Of a stretch of 64,000 nt of DNA, positions 33,790-45,600 are shown piece after piece. This DNA is from Pictodentalium vernedei. Its lineage: Eukaryota; Mollusca; Scaphopoda; Dentaliida; Dentaliidae. The stretch is from assembly GCA_031216915.1 (NCBI GenBank), contig JAUFNR010000168.1:1-64000 (forward strand). Direction: 5' to 3'. The first letter of the stretch is position 1. Every line of letters begins with the position of its first letter. Below the pieces are notes generated by a model. It saw nothing but the letters and a program-made list of their open reading frames with translations. It did no database searches and was not told the origin of the DNA. A program made the translations under genes and the position numbers.

Positions 33790-34745
33790 AAAAAAATGCC
33801 CATAAGCACAGTAGAGGGGTTAACCCTTTACCCAACGTAACGGCCAAAACCGGCCAGCGCTATTCTAAAAAATCGCCAATTAATTTTCAAAATATTTTCA
33901 TTTTTTGTCTCAAAAACATAGGTTATGACCCTTCGTTGGAACGAGCTCGTTCCAACGAGGGGTCATAAGCTATGTTTTTGAGACAAAAAATGAAAAAAAT
34001 TAGTGATTCAAGAATTTTTTTTGCAAGTGTCGTCTGCTTTTCATGTTAGGTAAAGGGTTAAGTTGCCATGATGCAAAATGACACCTGCAAAGAATGTAAA
34101 AGGGTTAGTGAAACTTATAATGGTCAAAATGACACCTAGAAGCTCAGTAAGTGTTAATTTAAATAGCTAGGAAACAAAATGACAAATATAAGCACAGCAG
34201 CAGGGTTAATTTAAGTTGCCATGATCCAAAACTATGCCCATAAGCAAATCAAAACTATGCCCATAAGCAAAGTAGATGGGTTAATTCAAGTTGCCATGAT
34301 CCATAATTATACCTATAAGCAAAGTAGATGGGTTAATTCAAGTTGCCATGATTCAAAATTATGCCTATAAGCAAAGTAGATGGGTTAATTCAAGTTGCCA
34401 TGATCCATAATTATGCCTACAAGCAGAGTAGATGGGTTAATTCAAGTTGAGTGATCCAAAATTATGCCTACAAGCAAAGTAGATGGGTTAACTCAAGCTG
34501 CCATGATCCAAAATTATGCCTATAAGCAAAGTAGATGGGTTAACTCAAGTTGCCATGATCCAAAATTATGCTTATAAGCAAAGTAGATGGGTTAATTCAA
34601 GTCGCCATAATCCAAAATTATGCCTATAACCAAAGTAGATGGGTAATTCAAGTTGCCATGATCCAAAATTATGCCAAAAAGTAAAGTAGATTGGTTAATT
34701 CAAGTTTCCATGATCCAAAAAGACACGATAAGCACAGTAAAAGGG
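33790..34745 (+). repeat. ~52-bp tandem array, interrupted by a TTAA MITE
   Basis: Consensus unit TTAATTCAAGTTGCCATGAT then CCAAAATTATGCCTATAAGC and AAAGTAGATGGG. About ten good units lie at 34208-34745, with diverged units on the left. The MITE at 33824-34057 is inserted at the TTAA of one unit. Confidence 0.85.
33824..34057. mobile_element. TTAA palindromic MITE inserted in the ~52-bp array
   Basis: CCCTTTACCCAACGTAACGG ... CATGTTAGGTAAAGGG, TTAA at 33820-33823 and 34058-34061. Neighbouring array units read GGGTTAATTCAAGTTGCC at the same place with a single TTAA, so they serve as empty sites. Confidence 0.92.
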
Positions 34746-34752
34746 TTAAGTT

Positions 34753-34937
34753 CAAGCCTGAAAATAAGCAATCTGTCATTTGCAGAATGCGGTCCCCAGA
34801 GGGTGAATTTGCTGATGCTATCCCACACAGTGTGCCAATTTATCCTCCGGGTACCTCTTGCTGTTTGGACTTGAGACATTGATTCAGGGTATCATCACCT
34901 CATTCTGCAGATGACAGTTTGCTTATTGTCAGACTTG
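34753..34937. mobile_element. hAT-like MITE (CAAGCCTG family), internally deleted copy 3
   Basis: CAAGCCTGAAAATAAGCAAT at the left and TTTGCTTATTGTCAGACTTG at the right. The central hairpin is mostly lost. Confidence 0.8.
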
Positions 34938-35371
34938 ATAGAGTTACTATGATCCAAAAAAATGACATCTATAGCCCTATATTGGAGACTATTTTAGGAC
35001 TGTTGTGTGAAAGTTGCATTGGGCAAATGGTTTTTTTTATTGCACGGAGGGCGGGGGGGGGGGGGGAGGGGATTTTAGGAGTGATGAAAAATTCTTGAAA
35101 ATTTGAATCAAGCAATCGTTGGTCAAGATGTCAACACAATTTGTGGGAGAAAATTGTGTTAAATGTGCTCAATTTTACTTATTCTCGTGGCAAGAAATTG
35201 CTTGTCCTGGACAGGGATATCTGGTAGCAGCATGAAAGGAGTTAATAGATGCCACAGTCTCCAATAATATGTACAGAGTTGTTTGAGATTCCAGCAGTAT
35301 GCCAAATATAAAGATTTGTGATCCACTTTCCCCTGAAGCCTTTCTACACAGTTTGCAACAGAATTAAAGCT

Positions 35372-35755
35372 GGGGTTCCTGCAGGCAAGGACTGATAAAA
35401 TTCAAGGCTGTTTCTAAACATTTTGCGGCACTTTTCAAAGCCCTACAATAGCCAAATTCAAGGCTTTTCAGGGCCCTGCATTCAATAATTCTAACTAGAC
35501 TCCTCTGGTCATTATCACTTCCTCCCACTTCCTCTACAGAGGAAGTGGGTGGAGGGGGAATAATGAATGGAGAGGCCAAGTTAGTACAACACCTTCACGA
35601 ATTCTGGCATATAAAACTACTCTATATAGTTATGATTATTTGTTTTGTCAAAATTTTTATTTTATGAATATTCAATGATTTTCAAGGCCTCCTGGCCCAT
35701 TTTCCAGGGTTTCAAGGCCTTAAATGGCCTGCAACCAAGGCCCCGCAGGAACCCC
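35372..35755. mobile_element. Inverted-repeat-bounded element, possibly hAT-like
   Basis: Ends GGGGTTCCTGCAGG and CCCGCAGGAACCCC, with interior CAAGGC motifs and a GAGGAAGTGGG hairpin (35519-35558). No clear target duplication. Confidence 0.5.
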
Positions 35756-35859
35756 ATAATGCTCATGATGCAATCATGTTATAATCAATTATAAATGAAT
35801 AGAATAAAATAGTTCACAAAAATATTATTTTTAGCCCACAAGCAGAATTAATTATTTAA

Positions 35860-36107
35860 CCCTTTACCCAACGTAACGGCCAAAACCGGCCAGTGCTATT
35901 TTCAAAAATCGCCAATTAATGTTCATTATTTTTTCATTTTTTGTCTCAAAAAGATAGGTTATGACCCCTCATTGGGACGGGCTCGTTGAGCTCGTTCCAA
36001 TGAGTGGTCATAGTCATAACCTATGTTTTTGAGACAAAAAATGAAAAAAATTAGTTATTCAAGAATTTTTTTGCAGGTGTCATCTGCTTTCCATGTTAGG
36101 TAAAGGG
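35860..36107. mobile_element. TTAA palindromic MITE copy
   Basis: TTAA at 35856-35859 and 36108-36111; ends CCCTTTACCCAACG and GTTAGGTAAAGGG. The hairpin arm carries an extra ATAGTCAT. Confidence 0.9.
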
Positions 36108-36295
36108 TTAATAAATAATTCTATGAGTGGGATAACCAAAATCGTTTTTGCCACATAAAGGCTTGTTGTAATAAAATCACGGCATCTTTTATTCAATATC
36201 AAATGAATCAACATTTACCACAGAAAATAAGACTGGAGCTGTCCTAACCAGTAGCATAGCCTCCTCCACCCCCCCCCCCCCCCCCCCCACCACCA

Positions 36296-36394
36296 CCTTT
36301 TTTGAGATAAAACAAATAAAACAAATAATGAAAATTGAATGGTAATTTTTGTGAATAGTGCTGACCGGTTTTGACCTTTACGTTAGGTAAAGGG
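36296..36394. mobile_element. TTAA MITE, right-half copy
   Basis: TTTTTTGAGATAAAAC start, ends ACGTTAGGTAAAGGG before TTAA. It abuts the next partial copy end to end. Confidence 0.7.
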
Positions 36395-36398
36395 TTAA

Positions 36399-36590
36399 TG
36401 CTTTACCTAACATGAAAGGCAGACAAAACTTGCAAACAAAATTCTTGAATATCTAATTTTTTTCATTTTTTGCATCAAAAAGATATCTTATGACCCCTCA
36501 TTGGTACAAACTCAACAAGCTCATTCCAATGAGGGGTCATAAGTTATGTTTTTGAGATAAAAAAAAAATGAAGAAATAACAAAACTCTGC
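36399..36590. mobile_element. TTAA MITE, left-part copy
   Basis: Starts CTTTACCTAACATGAAAGGC. The central hairpin (CATTGGTACAAACTC ... GAGGGGTCATAAG) is present and the right terminus missing. Confidence 0.75.
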
Positions 36591-36606
36591 CTCCCCGATG
36601 TTCGTA

Positions 36607-38298
36607 ATGAAAGTGTCAATGACACTGTAGCTTAACTTGTGTGTTATGTTTGATGAAAAGGATAATGTTCAATGTTTATGAAAGGATTATGAAATAAGAC
36701 AAGAATTGTGATAATTGGGAATATGTTCATTTCTGTTCCCTGTATGCTATGTTTATGATAAAAATAATATGAGGTGTACACTGTACTAAAGATCTGAGGG
36801 GTGGGTTAATATGACCTCACAGTTAATATATGTGGCCCTCACAGTTAACATATATCAAAAAAAGTTACCAAATTACAATGAAATTATTCCAAAATGAGTC
36901 ATCCTATCAAGTTACATTAAAATCCTTTCATAAATATGGCCTGTAGACTGTGCTAAAGGTTTTCGGGCTTCGGGCCCCTGTAGCCGTCAGTTTCCCAATT
37001 GCGTCCAAAGGGGACATTCTCATCTAGACATTATATGAAGTCAACCTACCAAGTTACAATGAAATCCCTCCATAAATACGATCTGTAGACTGTGCTAAAG
37101 GTTTTCAGGCTTCAGGCACCTGTAGACATCACAGTTGACCAACCACGACCAAAAGGGGATGTCATCATCTAGGCATTCCTTAAATAATAAAGGTTTTCGG
37201 GCTCGGACAGCCATCATGGGTGAATGATCGCAACCATAGGGGGCAATCTCATCTGAGCATCATCTGGAGTGATCCTAAGAAGTTACAATGAAATCCCTTC
37301 ATAAATATGACCTGTAGACTGTGCTCAAGGTTTTCGGGCTTCGGGCACTTGTAGCCATCACAACTGACCAATCACGACCGAAAGGGGATGTCATCATCTA
37401 GGCATTATATGGAGTCAACCTAACAGGTTACAATGAAATCCTTCCATAAATATGACCTTTTGCCTATGCTAAAGATTTTTGGGCTCGGGCATCCATCAAG
37501 GCTGCATGATCGCGATCAAAATGGGATGTTCTCATCTAGACATTATTTGGAGTCATCCTGCCAAGTTACAATGAAATCATATCATAAATATGACCTCTAG
37601 ACTGTGCTAAAGGTTTTCGGGCTTCGGGCTCCTGTAGCCGTCACAGTTGCCCAATCATGTCCAAAGGGGGACTTTCTCATCTAGACATTGCATGAAGTCA
37701 ACCCACCAAGTTAGAATGAAATTCCTCAATAAATATGACCTGTAGACTGTGCTAAAGGTTTTCGGGTTTTGGGCTCGGCAGTCATCACGGTTGGCAGATC
37801 ATGCCCAAATGGGGAAATTTGCATCTAGACATCATAAGGAGTCATCCTACCAAGTTACAATGAAATCCCTCCACATTAAACATGACCTGCAGACTGTGCT
37901 AAAAGTTTTTGGGTTTCGGGCTTGGGCAGCCATCACGGTTGATAGATCATGCCCAAAAGGGGACGTTCTCATCTAGGCACTATACAGAGGCATCCTACCA
38001 AGTTACAATGAAATCCCTTCATAAATACGACCTGTAGACTGTGCTAATGGTTTTCGGGTTTTGGGCTCGAGCAGCCATACCGGTTGCCCGATCGCGACCA
38101 AAGGGGGACGTTCTCATCTAGACATGACCCCAAACCTGCATATGAAATTTCGTGACGATCAGACAAGAACTGCGGGGTGTAGCCCGTGCTAAAGGAAAAT
38201 GTGAACAGACGTCACAGACTCACAGACGTCACAGACTCACAGACTTCCGCACGCGTGATGGCAATAGCTTATCTTGACTATGCCAAGTTAAGCTAAAA
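36607..38298 (+). mobile_element. Modular tandem-core element: about nine ~145-bp units between conserved ends
   Basis: Left end ATGAAAGTGTCAATGACACT then GTAGCTTAACTTG; right end TGATGGCAATAGCTTATC then AAGTTAAGCTAAAA. Core units carry CCTGTAGACTGTGCTAAAGG and TTTTCGGGCTTCGGGC, at about 130-150 bp spacing from 36950 to 38040. A CACAGACTCACAGACGTC microsatellite precedes the right end. The ends are homologous to 31141-32690 but the core is unrelated. Confidence 0.8.
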
Positions 38299-38429
38299 AC
38301 ATCCTTATGGTTGGTAGCTCAAATTTAGGATGCATAGATCAGCACCCCCACCCAGACATCCTGGTGGAGTGTTACCCCGACGCCAAGTTCAGTCACTTTC
38401 ATAACTTGTTTAAAGTTTAGAGGGGCCAG

Positions 38430-38495
38430 ACCAATATCCAACATTGTTGTGAATAGCACTGGTCAGTTTAGGCCATTATGTTAGGGAAACAGTTA
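38430..38495. mobile_element. TTAA MITE terminal fragment
   Basis: GTGAATAGCACTGGTCAGTT then ATGTTAGGGAAACAG before TTAA; right terminus only. Confidence 0.5.
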
Positions 38496-38554
38496 ACCCA
38501 GCTCAAGGTGAAATAAAGTGAGGGGAAAAAATATTTTTTTCTGTTGACATTGGC

Positions 38555-39430
38555 AGCAGAAATTTTTTTTGTAAAAGTCAACAACACACATTGTAGAAAT
38601 GGACAAAATATAATGTATAAACTGACAAGACATACTGTAGATGTCAATACCACACATTGTGGAAGTTGACAAAACATATTGTAGAAGTCAACAAAATACA
38701 CTTTTTAATTTGAAAAGATATATTTTAGATGTCAACAAGATACACTCCAGATGTCAACAAGATACAATGTAGAAGTTGATAACATATATTGTAGAAGTCG
38801 ACAACATACATTGTTGAAGTCAACAACATACATTGTAGAAGTCGACAACAAACATTGCAGAAGTCGATAACATACACTGTAGAAGTCGATAACATACATT
38901 GTAGAAGTCAACAACATACATTGTAGAAGTCGATAACATACATTGTAGAAGTCGATAACATACATTGTAGAAGTCGACAACATACATTGTAGAAGTCAAC
39001 AACATACATTGTAGAAGTCGATAACATATATTGTAGAAGTCGACAACATACATTGTTGAAGTCAACAACATACATTGTAGAAGTCAACAACATACATTGT
39101 AGAAGTCGATAACATACATTGTAGAAGTCAACAACATACATTGTAGAAGTCGATAACATACATTGTAGAAGTCAACAACATACATTGTAGAAGTCGATAA
39201 CATACATTGTAGAAGTCGACAACATACATTGTAGAAGTCCACAACATACATTGTAGAAGTCAACAACATACATTGTAGAAGTCGATAACATACATTGTAG
39301 AAGTCAACAACATACATTGTAGAAGTCAATAACATACATTGTAGAAGTCAACAACATACATTGTAGAAGTCAATAACATACATTGTAGAAGTCGATAACA
39401 AACACTGCAAAAGTTAATAATATACATTAT
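38555..39430. repeat. 22-bp minisatellite, about 40 copies
   Basis: Unit ACATTGTAGAAGTCGACAAC plus AT, with GATAAC/CAACAAC variants. Very uniform from 38830 to 39380. Three units equal 66 bp, so all three frames stay open on the minus strand and yield repeated 22-residue peptides; this is an artefact of the repeat length. Confidence 0.95.
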
Positions 39431-39660
39431 TATACCTCATCTACAAATGTTATGCTAATCCATCGTGTAATTCCATTAAACATTTCACAATGTTCCACCT
39501 GTGGTGAAAAATGCCGGTCAATAATTTTTGCATTATTACCCGCTTCAGCCAAAGATTCCCGACGTCAGTGGAGACACCCAAAGTATTGTTGAACATGCGT
39601 GTGATAACATAGTTTCTAAACCAAACGACTTCCATGATGTGCAATAATGTAATACGCAAA

Positions 39661-39765
39661 ATGTCTATCGAAAGATTTGCTGATATTTGCCAGTCTGAAA
39701 TAGAGGAACTGCTGGAAAATAAAGACAGTAAAAGAACTGAGCAATTCAAAATGATTTGCTTTTAG
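39661..39765 (+). pseudogene. Short coding fragment, possibly N-terminus of a Crypton/KCTD1-like recombinase-derived protein
   Basis: A 34-codon frame reads RFADICQSEIEELLENKDSK. The pattern (RFA...eel..LL..KDS..T) resembles, from memory, the start of a protein family related to Crypton-type tyrosine recombinases common in invertebrates. It breaks off at once. Too short to be sure. Confidence 0.25.
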
Positions 39766-39925
39766 GACATTCGATTAAAAAGCTAATTTACTGTGTTTGT
39801 TCTGAAAAATAAAAAAAAGTGTTTCGACATTCACTTCTTGCCATATTAAAAATTAGGAACTTTGATTCCTCTTCCATATTTGACTGAGACAATAATCCAT
39901 AAATAATTGTATTCATTTGGAATAA

Positions 39926-40066
39926 TAAAAAAAATAATGACTGAGCTTGAGGGTAACAATGTAGCTTGTCTCCCCTCAGGACCATTATCACCCTTGGCTG
40001 ATGCCTGGAGAGATAATGGTCCCTCAGGGAGACAATCCACATTGTTACCCTCAAGCCCAGTCATTA
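39926..40066. repeat. Foldback element with ~60-bp arms
   Basis: AATAATGACTGAGCTTGAGG ... GGACCATTATC and complement around CACCCTTGGCTGATGCCTGG. It lies between two blocks of the 22-bp minisatellite. Confidence 0.8.
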
Positions 40067-40071
40067 TTTTT

Positions 40072-40640
40072 ATATTGTAGAAGTTGACAACATGCATTGT
40101 AGAAGTTGATAATATACATTGTGTAGAAGATGACAAGATGTACTGTAGAAGTGACAACATACAATGTTGAAGTTGACAAGATACATCACAGGATAAATTG
40201 TAGAAGTGAACAGCATTCATTGTACAAATCAACAGGATGCACTGATGAACATGACAAGATACACTGCTGAAGTCAACATCACACATTGTAGAAGTCAACA
40301 AGATGCACTTTTTATGTAGACAAGATACATTATATAATTTTACAACGTACATTGTGGAAGTTGCCAAGATACACTTTTTAAGTTGGCAAGATACATTATA
40401 GAATTTGCCAACATACATTGTAGAAGTTGCCAAGAAACACATTTTAAGTTAACAAGATACATTGTTGACAAGATACATAGTAGAACTTGTATAAGTCACA
40501 AGACACATTGTCAACAAGATACACCACAGAAGTTGACAAAATACATTATAGAAGTCAACAGGATACACCGTAGAAGTCAACCAGATATATGTAACAGTCG
40601 ACAAGAAACATTCAGAAATGGACAAGATTCACAACTGACC
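40072..40640. repeat. Diverged block of the 22-bp minisatellite
   Basis: GTAGAAGTTGACAAGATACA-type units, about 25, with many substitutions. A remnant of the same repeat (GTTGACAAGATAC ... GAAGAAGTCGACAA) is at 42030-42062, next to the smo stop codon. Confidence 0.85.
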
Positions 40641-40667
40641 ACAGTCTGTACACATCCAATGGCTTAA

Positions 40668-40731
40668 CAGTGATTTCTAGTCAAGTCTTGGCTGCTTTAA
40701 CAGGCAGCCAAGACTTGACTAGAAACCACTG
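40668..40731. repeat. Perfect hairpin (TTTCTAG/CAAGTCTTGG family)
   Basis: CAGTGATTTCTAGTCAAGTC then TTGGCTGC, short loop, complement. Related hairpins: 821-858, 50028-50090, 58345-58421. Confidence 0.85.
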
Positions 40732-40860
40732 CCTATGGAATTTGTTTATTGACAGTAGAACCTACTCATGTTAAAGGCAGCTGTTCTGAAGTCGGACTAG
40801 GCTTTAGGCTTGGACTAGGCTTTTAACTCTTAATCCTCTGAGGATTTTCAAAATATTGTT

Positions 40861-40910
40861 CATCAAATCTAGTCATGGCTGCTTTAGAGCAGCCATGACT
40901 AGATTTGATG
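40861..40910. repeat. Perfect hairpin (CATGGCTGC family)
   Basis: CATCAAATCTAGTCATGGCT and exact complement around GCTTTAGAGC. A decayed relative is at 48150-48200. Confidence 0.85.
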
Positions 40911-41330
40911 AAAAATTCATCTAAATTTATATTAAGAAATCATTGATCGAAGAGTTTATTCGATTTACAAGGGAGAAATTTGGGTGAATTTGCCCAAATT
41001 ATACTTTTCTCAGTGGCAAGGGATTCTGTATCCTGGGCAGGAATAACCACCATCAGCATGTAAGGAGTTAACTGGTAAAGTGCTGAGTTTTTTCTAACAA
41101 CAAATCAAAGCTCATCATAAACTGCTCTATTACATTTAATTGGATAGTGCCTTAATGTCAGAGAGCAAGGTATTGTATAAAAAAATCTGATTCATATCAG
41201 GGACAATAAAGGCTTCCTCAGGCAGAATGTAGCTACAGACAGTTATTGCCTGTCACTTTTAGTAAAGCCCAAAATAGGGCTTCCAGCACTCTACCAGTTA
41301 AGGGTTAAGTTGACATGATATATACAGATT

Positions 41331-41487
41331 ATCATGATAATGTGCATGTCCTGTGATTTGCATCAGATTCGAGGTGGTGTCCAGAATGGGGTCTCAACGA
41401 GCCGGCTTTGCCGGCGAGTTGTGATCTCATTCTGGGCACCACCGAGAATCTGATACAAATCACAGGACATGCACATTATCATAATAA
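41331..41487. repeat. Foldback element with ~70-bp arms
   Basis: GATAATGTGCATGTCCTGTG ... GATTCGAGGTGGTGTCCAGA and near-complement, centre GAGCCGGCTTTGCCGGC. In the 3' flank of smo, about 0.6 kb past the stop codon. Confidence 0.85.
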
Positions 41488-41756
41488 TTCATTTTTTATC
41501 TAACAATTCTGTCACATAAACAGATTAAATCTTAAATTATTAATACAGTTTTGGAACATAATGTTGTGGGAGAAAAAGTTTTTAAAAAACCCATATTTTA
41601 TGGAACAATATTGTGCACTTTAATAAACAATGAGTAACGTGGTGACCGCAAATTTTCAAAGTTGCGTGCTTTGTAAAATGATTCACTCTCAGTGTCACTT
41701 CTTATGACGATAGGCTTGAATTTACAAGTGTGTAATATTTAATTGTGCAGTTTCTA

Positions 41757-41762
41757 TTTATT
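41757..41762 (-). promoter_or_regulatory. Candidate smo polyadenylation signal
   Basis: AATAAA on the minus strand about 310 bp downstream of the smo stop codon. It is the nearest canonical hexamer in the expected range. No downstream GU-rich element is obvious, so this is only a candidate. Confidence 0.3.
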
Positions 41763-42072
41763 GTGTGTGTGTGGGGGAGGGAGGGGGTGGCTATTAATAG
41801 ATCTCTCACGTTTTGTAAGCGATCAGCTGAGTCGGTCACTGAATCACACATAGAATGTATTCATGCACCTGTTATGATAGCCCGACGCGTTCCCGGAAAC
41901 AAGTCGTCTATATGATACGGAATCAGAATGAGACATCTATATGATACGGAATCAGAACACATTATGTGATACGTACCGTTTCTCGTGGTTTTCAAGCCAA
42001 AATGTATATGATTGTTAGATAAAATGTATAAGTTGACAAGATACTTTGAAGAAGTCGACAAATTGAAGTTTC

Positions 42073-42695
42073 TCAGTAAATTTTTACTTCAGTAGTTTTT
42101 TCTACATCACTATTATCACTATCATCATAACTCAAGTTGATGATCGCAGTTTCTTCATTGTTTGGAAATTTTCTTTTACTCGGTCCACTATGTATTGATT
42201 TCAGTTCTGTCATATCAATTCTCACATCCTTATTTCTACCTTTAATAACAGCACCATTACTCTGTGCTGCTGCATTCAGAAATGAACTAGCTGTGAACAT
42301 CCCTAAATTGGGTTGTTTAGGAAGTACTAATGGCAATGTTATAGTTTCAATACTACTTCTATTAGAATGCTTAGAACCAACAGAACCCGCCTCTATACTC
42401 TGTCTTTCTAAAGACAAACAAATGCCCTGTTCTGATGCTTTACTTATCACAGAAGAATCACTATTCCTTCTTCCTAACTTGCTACGCTTTGTTCCACCTG
42501 GAAACATTGTACTAGCCAGGGGTGCGATGACTGGTTGCACTTTACGATTCTTCTTTTTTCTTCTGTTTCTCTTCTTTGTAGCTTTTTTATGCTCTTTACG
42601 TAGGTGTTGGAGTTCTTCAGGTTTGATTCGGATTTGGAAGTTTGTCTGGCTATGATGTGATTCAATTGATACTCTTCTGGATCGCAAGGAAATAT
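42073..42695 (-). CDS. smo: smo last coding exon: distal tail with basic cluster and phospho-sites
   Basis: 623 coding bp to the TGA at 42073-42075, with acceptor TATTTTCAG at 42696-42704. It starts D-ISLRSRRVSIES, continues with IKPEELQHLRKEHKKATKKR and NRRKKKNRK, and ends with DVEKTTEVKIY. The EELQ...K/R-rich part corresponds to human SMO SPELQKRLGRKKKRRKRKK. The remaining ~150 residues are Ser/Asn-rich and not recognisably conserved. Two RRxS sites (RRVSIES and GRRNSDSS) each carry Ser at +3, as in PKA-primed CK1 sites. In the plus orientation the same DNA has a long open frame (42137-42655) rich in Leu/Phe, which is only its shadow. Confidence 0.94.
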
Positions 42696-45600
42696 CTGAA
42701 AATAAAACAATTTAATTCTTAGCAAATGATCTGTCATTATAACAAAGATTGTAAGGCTCCACAAAGTAGATCTGTTTCTCAGGCCATTTTTTGTAAAATT
42801 GCATGCGGGTGAGCGGTTTTTAATTTTATTTTTGTATTATTTCTTGCCATTCAAAGTTTCATGTTTTAGGCCTCATAATCTAAAGAATAGTATGTGTGGT
42901 GGTGTATTTTGTTCCTTGAAATGCTAAAGCTGTTGTACAAAATGGACAAATTTATCAATTTTATTAACTTGAGTAAAATATCAGACATAAACCATTTAAT
43001 TTTTTATTTTTTTAAGTTTGCTTTGGTTATAAAAAGAGAGCATGTGGCAGCCAAAAGGACCACGTGGGAGGGCCTGAGAAACAGAATTTTAACTTTTTTA
43101 GGCCTAAACATCAGAGATCCTAAGCTGACATAAACAGACTTCATCACTTGTGGCATTCCTGCTCAAATGTCTTATGTCAAGACCTTCATGTTTTCCAAAA
43201 ATACTCTTGGCATTGGAGTTATTTATTTATTTATTGGTGTTTTAGGTCACATATTTCTGCACAATGGCTAAGCATGACCACGACAGTTTTATGGGTGGAG
43301 GAAGCCGGAGTACCTGGAGAGAACCATCAAGCAACGGCGAGCAACTGTCAGCTCCTCAACATACTGACTCCACACAAACATGGTGAGCAATGGTTGAAAA
43401 CAGGTGCACCATCGACGTGCAGTACGCCTTAGTACACAATGCCACCATGCCCCCACGTGGGCAATGAGGTGAATGGCATTGGAGAGCAGAACGCTAAAAG
43501 TTTGGCACTTGCATGTTCTATGATGGATGAAATACATTTTGAGAAAACAAGTCAGGAAATAACCCGAGAACGATCATTTAGGTTGCGTGGGGGTTATGGC
43601 AATCGTAAAATACTACGTGGACTACAGGTTACAACAAAATAATACAACATAAATTAATATCCAAATCCCGCATGTTTTGCCAATCAGTTCTGACAATCTT
43701 TCTGAACTAAATCGATACAAAGATTGCTCACTGTATTCACATTTGACTACCATGGCATCCCATTTAAATCTTAACAGAATTTCTGCCCAAATAAATAGCA
43801 ACAACTAATGTTCGATCTCACCAAAGCGAGATCGAGCGTTAGTTGTTGCTATTCATTTTAGCAGAAATTATGTTAAAATGTAAACAGCATGGCTGGCTTT
43901 GTGAAAACAGAGAATTTTTTTTTTTTAATTAGGGGTTAACGACACATTAACAGCCAGGGTCATGTCATGTCGGTGACAGTTTTTACGGGTGGAGGAAGCT
44001 GGAGTACCCGGAGAGAACCACCGAGCAACAACAAGCAGCTGCCAGCTCTCCAACATCGTAACCCTGAACTCTGCACCGTGGCTCAGGCAGTGTTAGATTG
44101 GTTGAAGACATGTGCACCATCGATGTGCAGTTTGCCTTAGTACACAGCATCATCATTCCCCCATGTTGGTAATCGGGGTTAAGTGCCTTGCCGAAGGACA
44201 CAACGTGGGAGCACGATGTAAAAACAGAGAAGACAGGTACGATCACAACTCAATTTCCTATAGGTTACCAGTATATTATATAGTGTAACCTGTTAATGAG
44301 TTACAATGTTAGCTCTTTATTTCCAGGATTAAGAAATGTACGGAAAAACTAACATTTTTTGGCAAATTGGCAGCATTCTGAAATTGGGAAAACATTCGCA
44401 TAAATTTAAATAATAATTCAAATCAATCAAGACTTCAACCAACAGATTAACTGTTTACCCAACGAATCGGCCACATCTACCCACGTAATATGCAACTTCA
44501 GCAGCTGAAAAAATACTATTTTTCAAAAAATTTCAACAAAACCATATCATGTGACCCCTCTTTGGAACGAGCTCGTCGAGCTCATTCCAATGAGGGGTCA
44601 CATGATATGGTTTTGTTGAAATTTTTTGAAAAAAATGAAAAAATGATTTTTAAAATAATAAATTTTGATATCGTCTGCATTGGGTAAAGGGTTAACTGTA
44701 TGGGTATGTGCACATATAGATAATACAATGTTATAATTAACATCTTCAGATGGTCATGATTAGCTATTGTGCAGAAATATGTGACCTTAAACACCAATAA
44801 ATAAATTTTATTACACATCCATGAAACTTTAAACCCTTGTATTCAACTGAATCGCTGCTATGATATAAATGATTCTGTATTCAACGGGTGATATACAAGC
44901 CAGAACTTTTTTACCGCACCGTTTAGTTACGCTTCGAAAATTTTCCAAATTTCGTAATACAATCATCGACCGTCTGTCGCATAGTGTGAAAATGAAAACG
45001 TCCAAAGCAAAATAAAGTCGGTTCACAAAAAATTAGCCAAAAATGAGTTTAATTATCGGAATTAAAATTTGTTTATTTAAATCAGACATGTTAACTCTCC
45101 TGGAATGCCCGGGAAAATTCAGTGCAGGGGAGGCCGGGAATCAGTTTTGGACCAAAAATCCCGGAAAACAACAGTCAATATTTCGTTCCCGTTGTAACTT
45201 ATAAAAAACGTTCAGAGTAAAATCACATGCATTTCAAACTCTGGTAAGAACTCACGAAGCAGTAAAATAAGGATTTAAGTTACATTTATTTAAGAAAAGG
45301 GTATTTTATGATATATATTTCAACTGTGTTCATGTTTATTTCTGGGGTTTTTCTTCAGAGATTCGTGATCAATGTGCATGTGTCGAAGTGAAAATAGGTG
45401 ACTTACTTTCAAAAAATTTAAAACTCCACCTTCATTTAAATGCAGTTTTTTGAAATTAAAATATATGAAAAGGAATTAAATAATACATATTTATTTATTT
45501 CTTCATAGAATAGCTTTAATTCTCATCCCTTTTCGAAAATCAAAACGTAAACAACAACTATTTAGCACAGTTTAAAAGTAGGTTAAAGTCGCTTAGGATG

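Noticed and set aside
38732..39335. Overlapping 83-codon minus-strand frames with repeated STSTMYVVDFYNVC-type peptides
   Set aside because: They are translations of the 22-bp minisatellite. Three units make 66 bp, so all frames stay open. No start context, splice sites or non-repeat coding flank.
39450..39749. 99-codon minus-strand frame between minisatellite blocks
   Set aside because: No recognisable motif. The plus-strand fragment RFADICQSEIEELLENKDSK is the better, though weak, coding signal here.
42137..42655. 172-codon plus-strand frame with hydrophobic, membrane-like segments
   Set aside because: Antisense shadow of the last smo exon; hydrophobicity comes from the complement of Lys/Arg and Ser codons. 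The minus strand has splice-consistent, conserved coding sequence.
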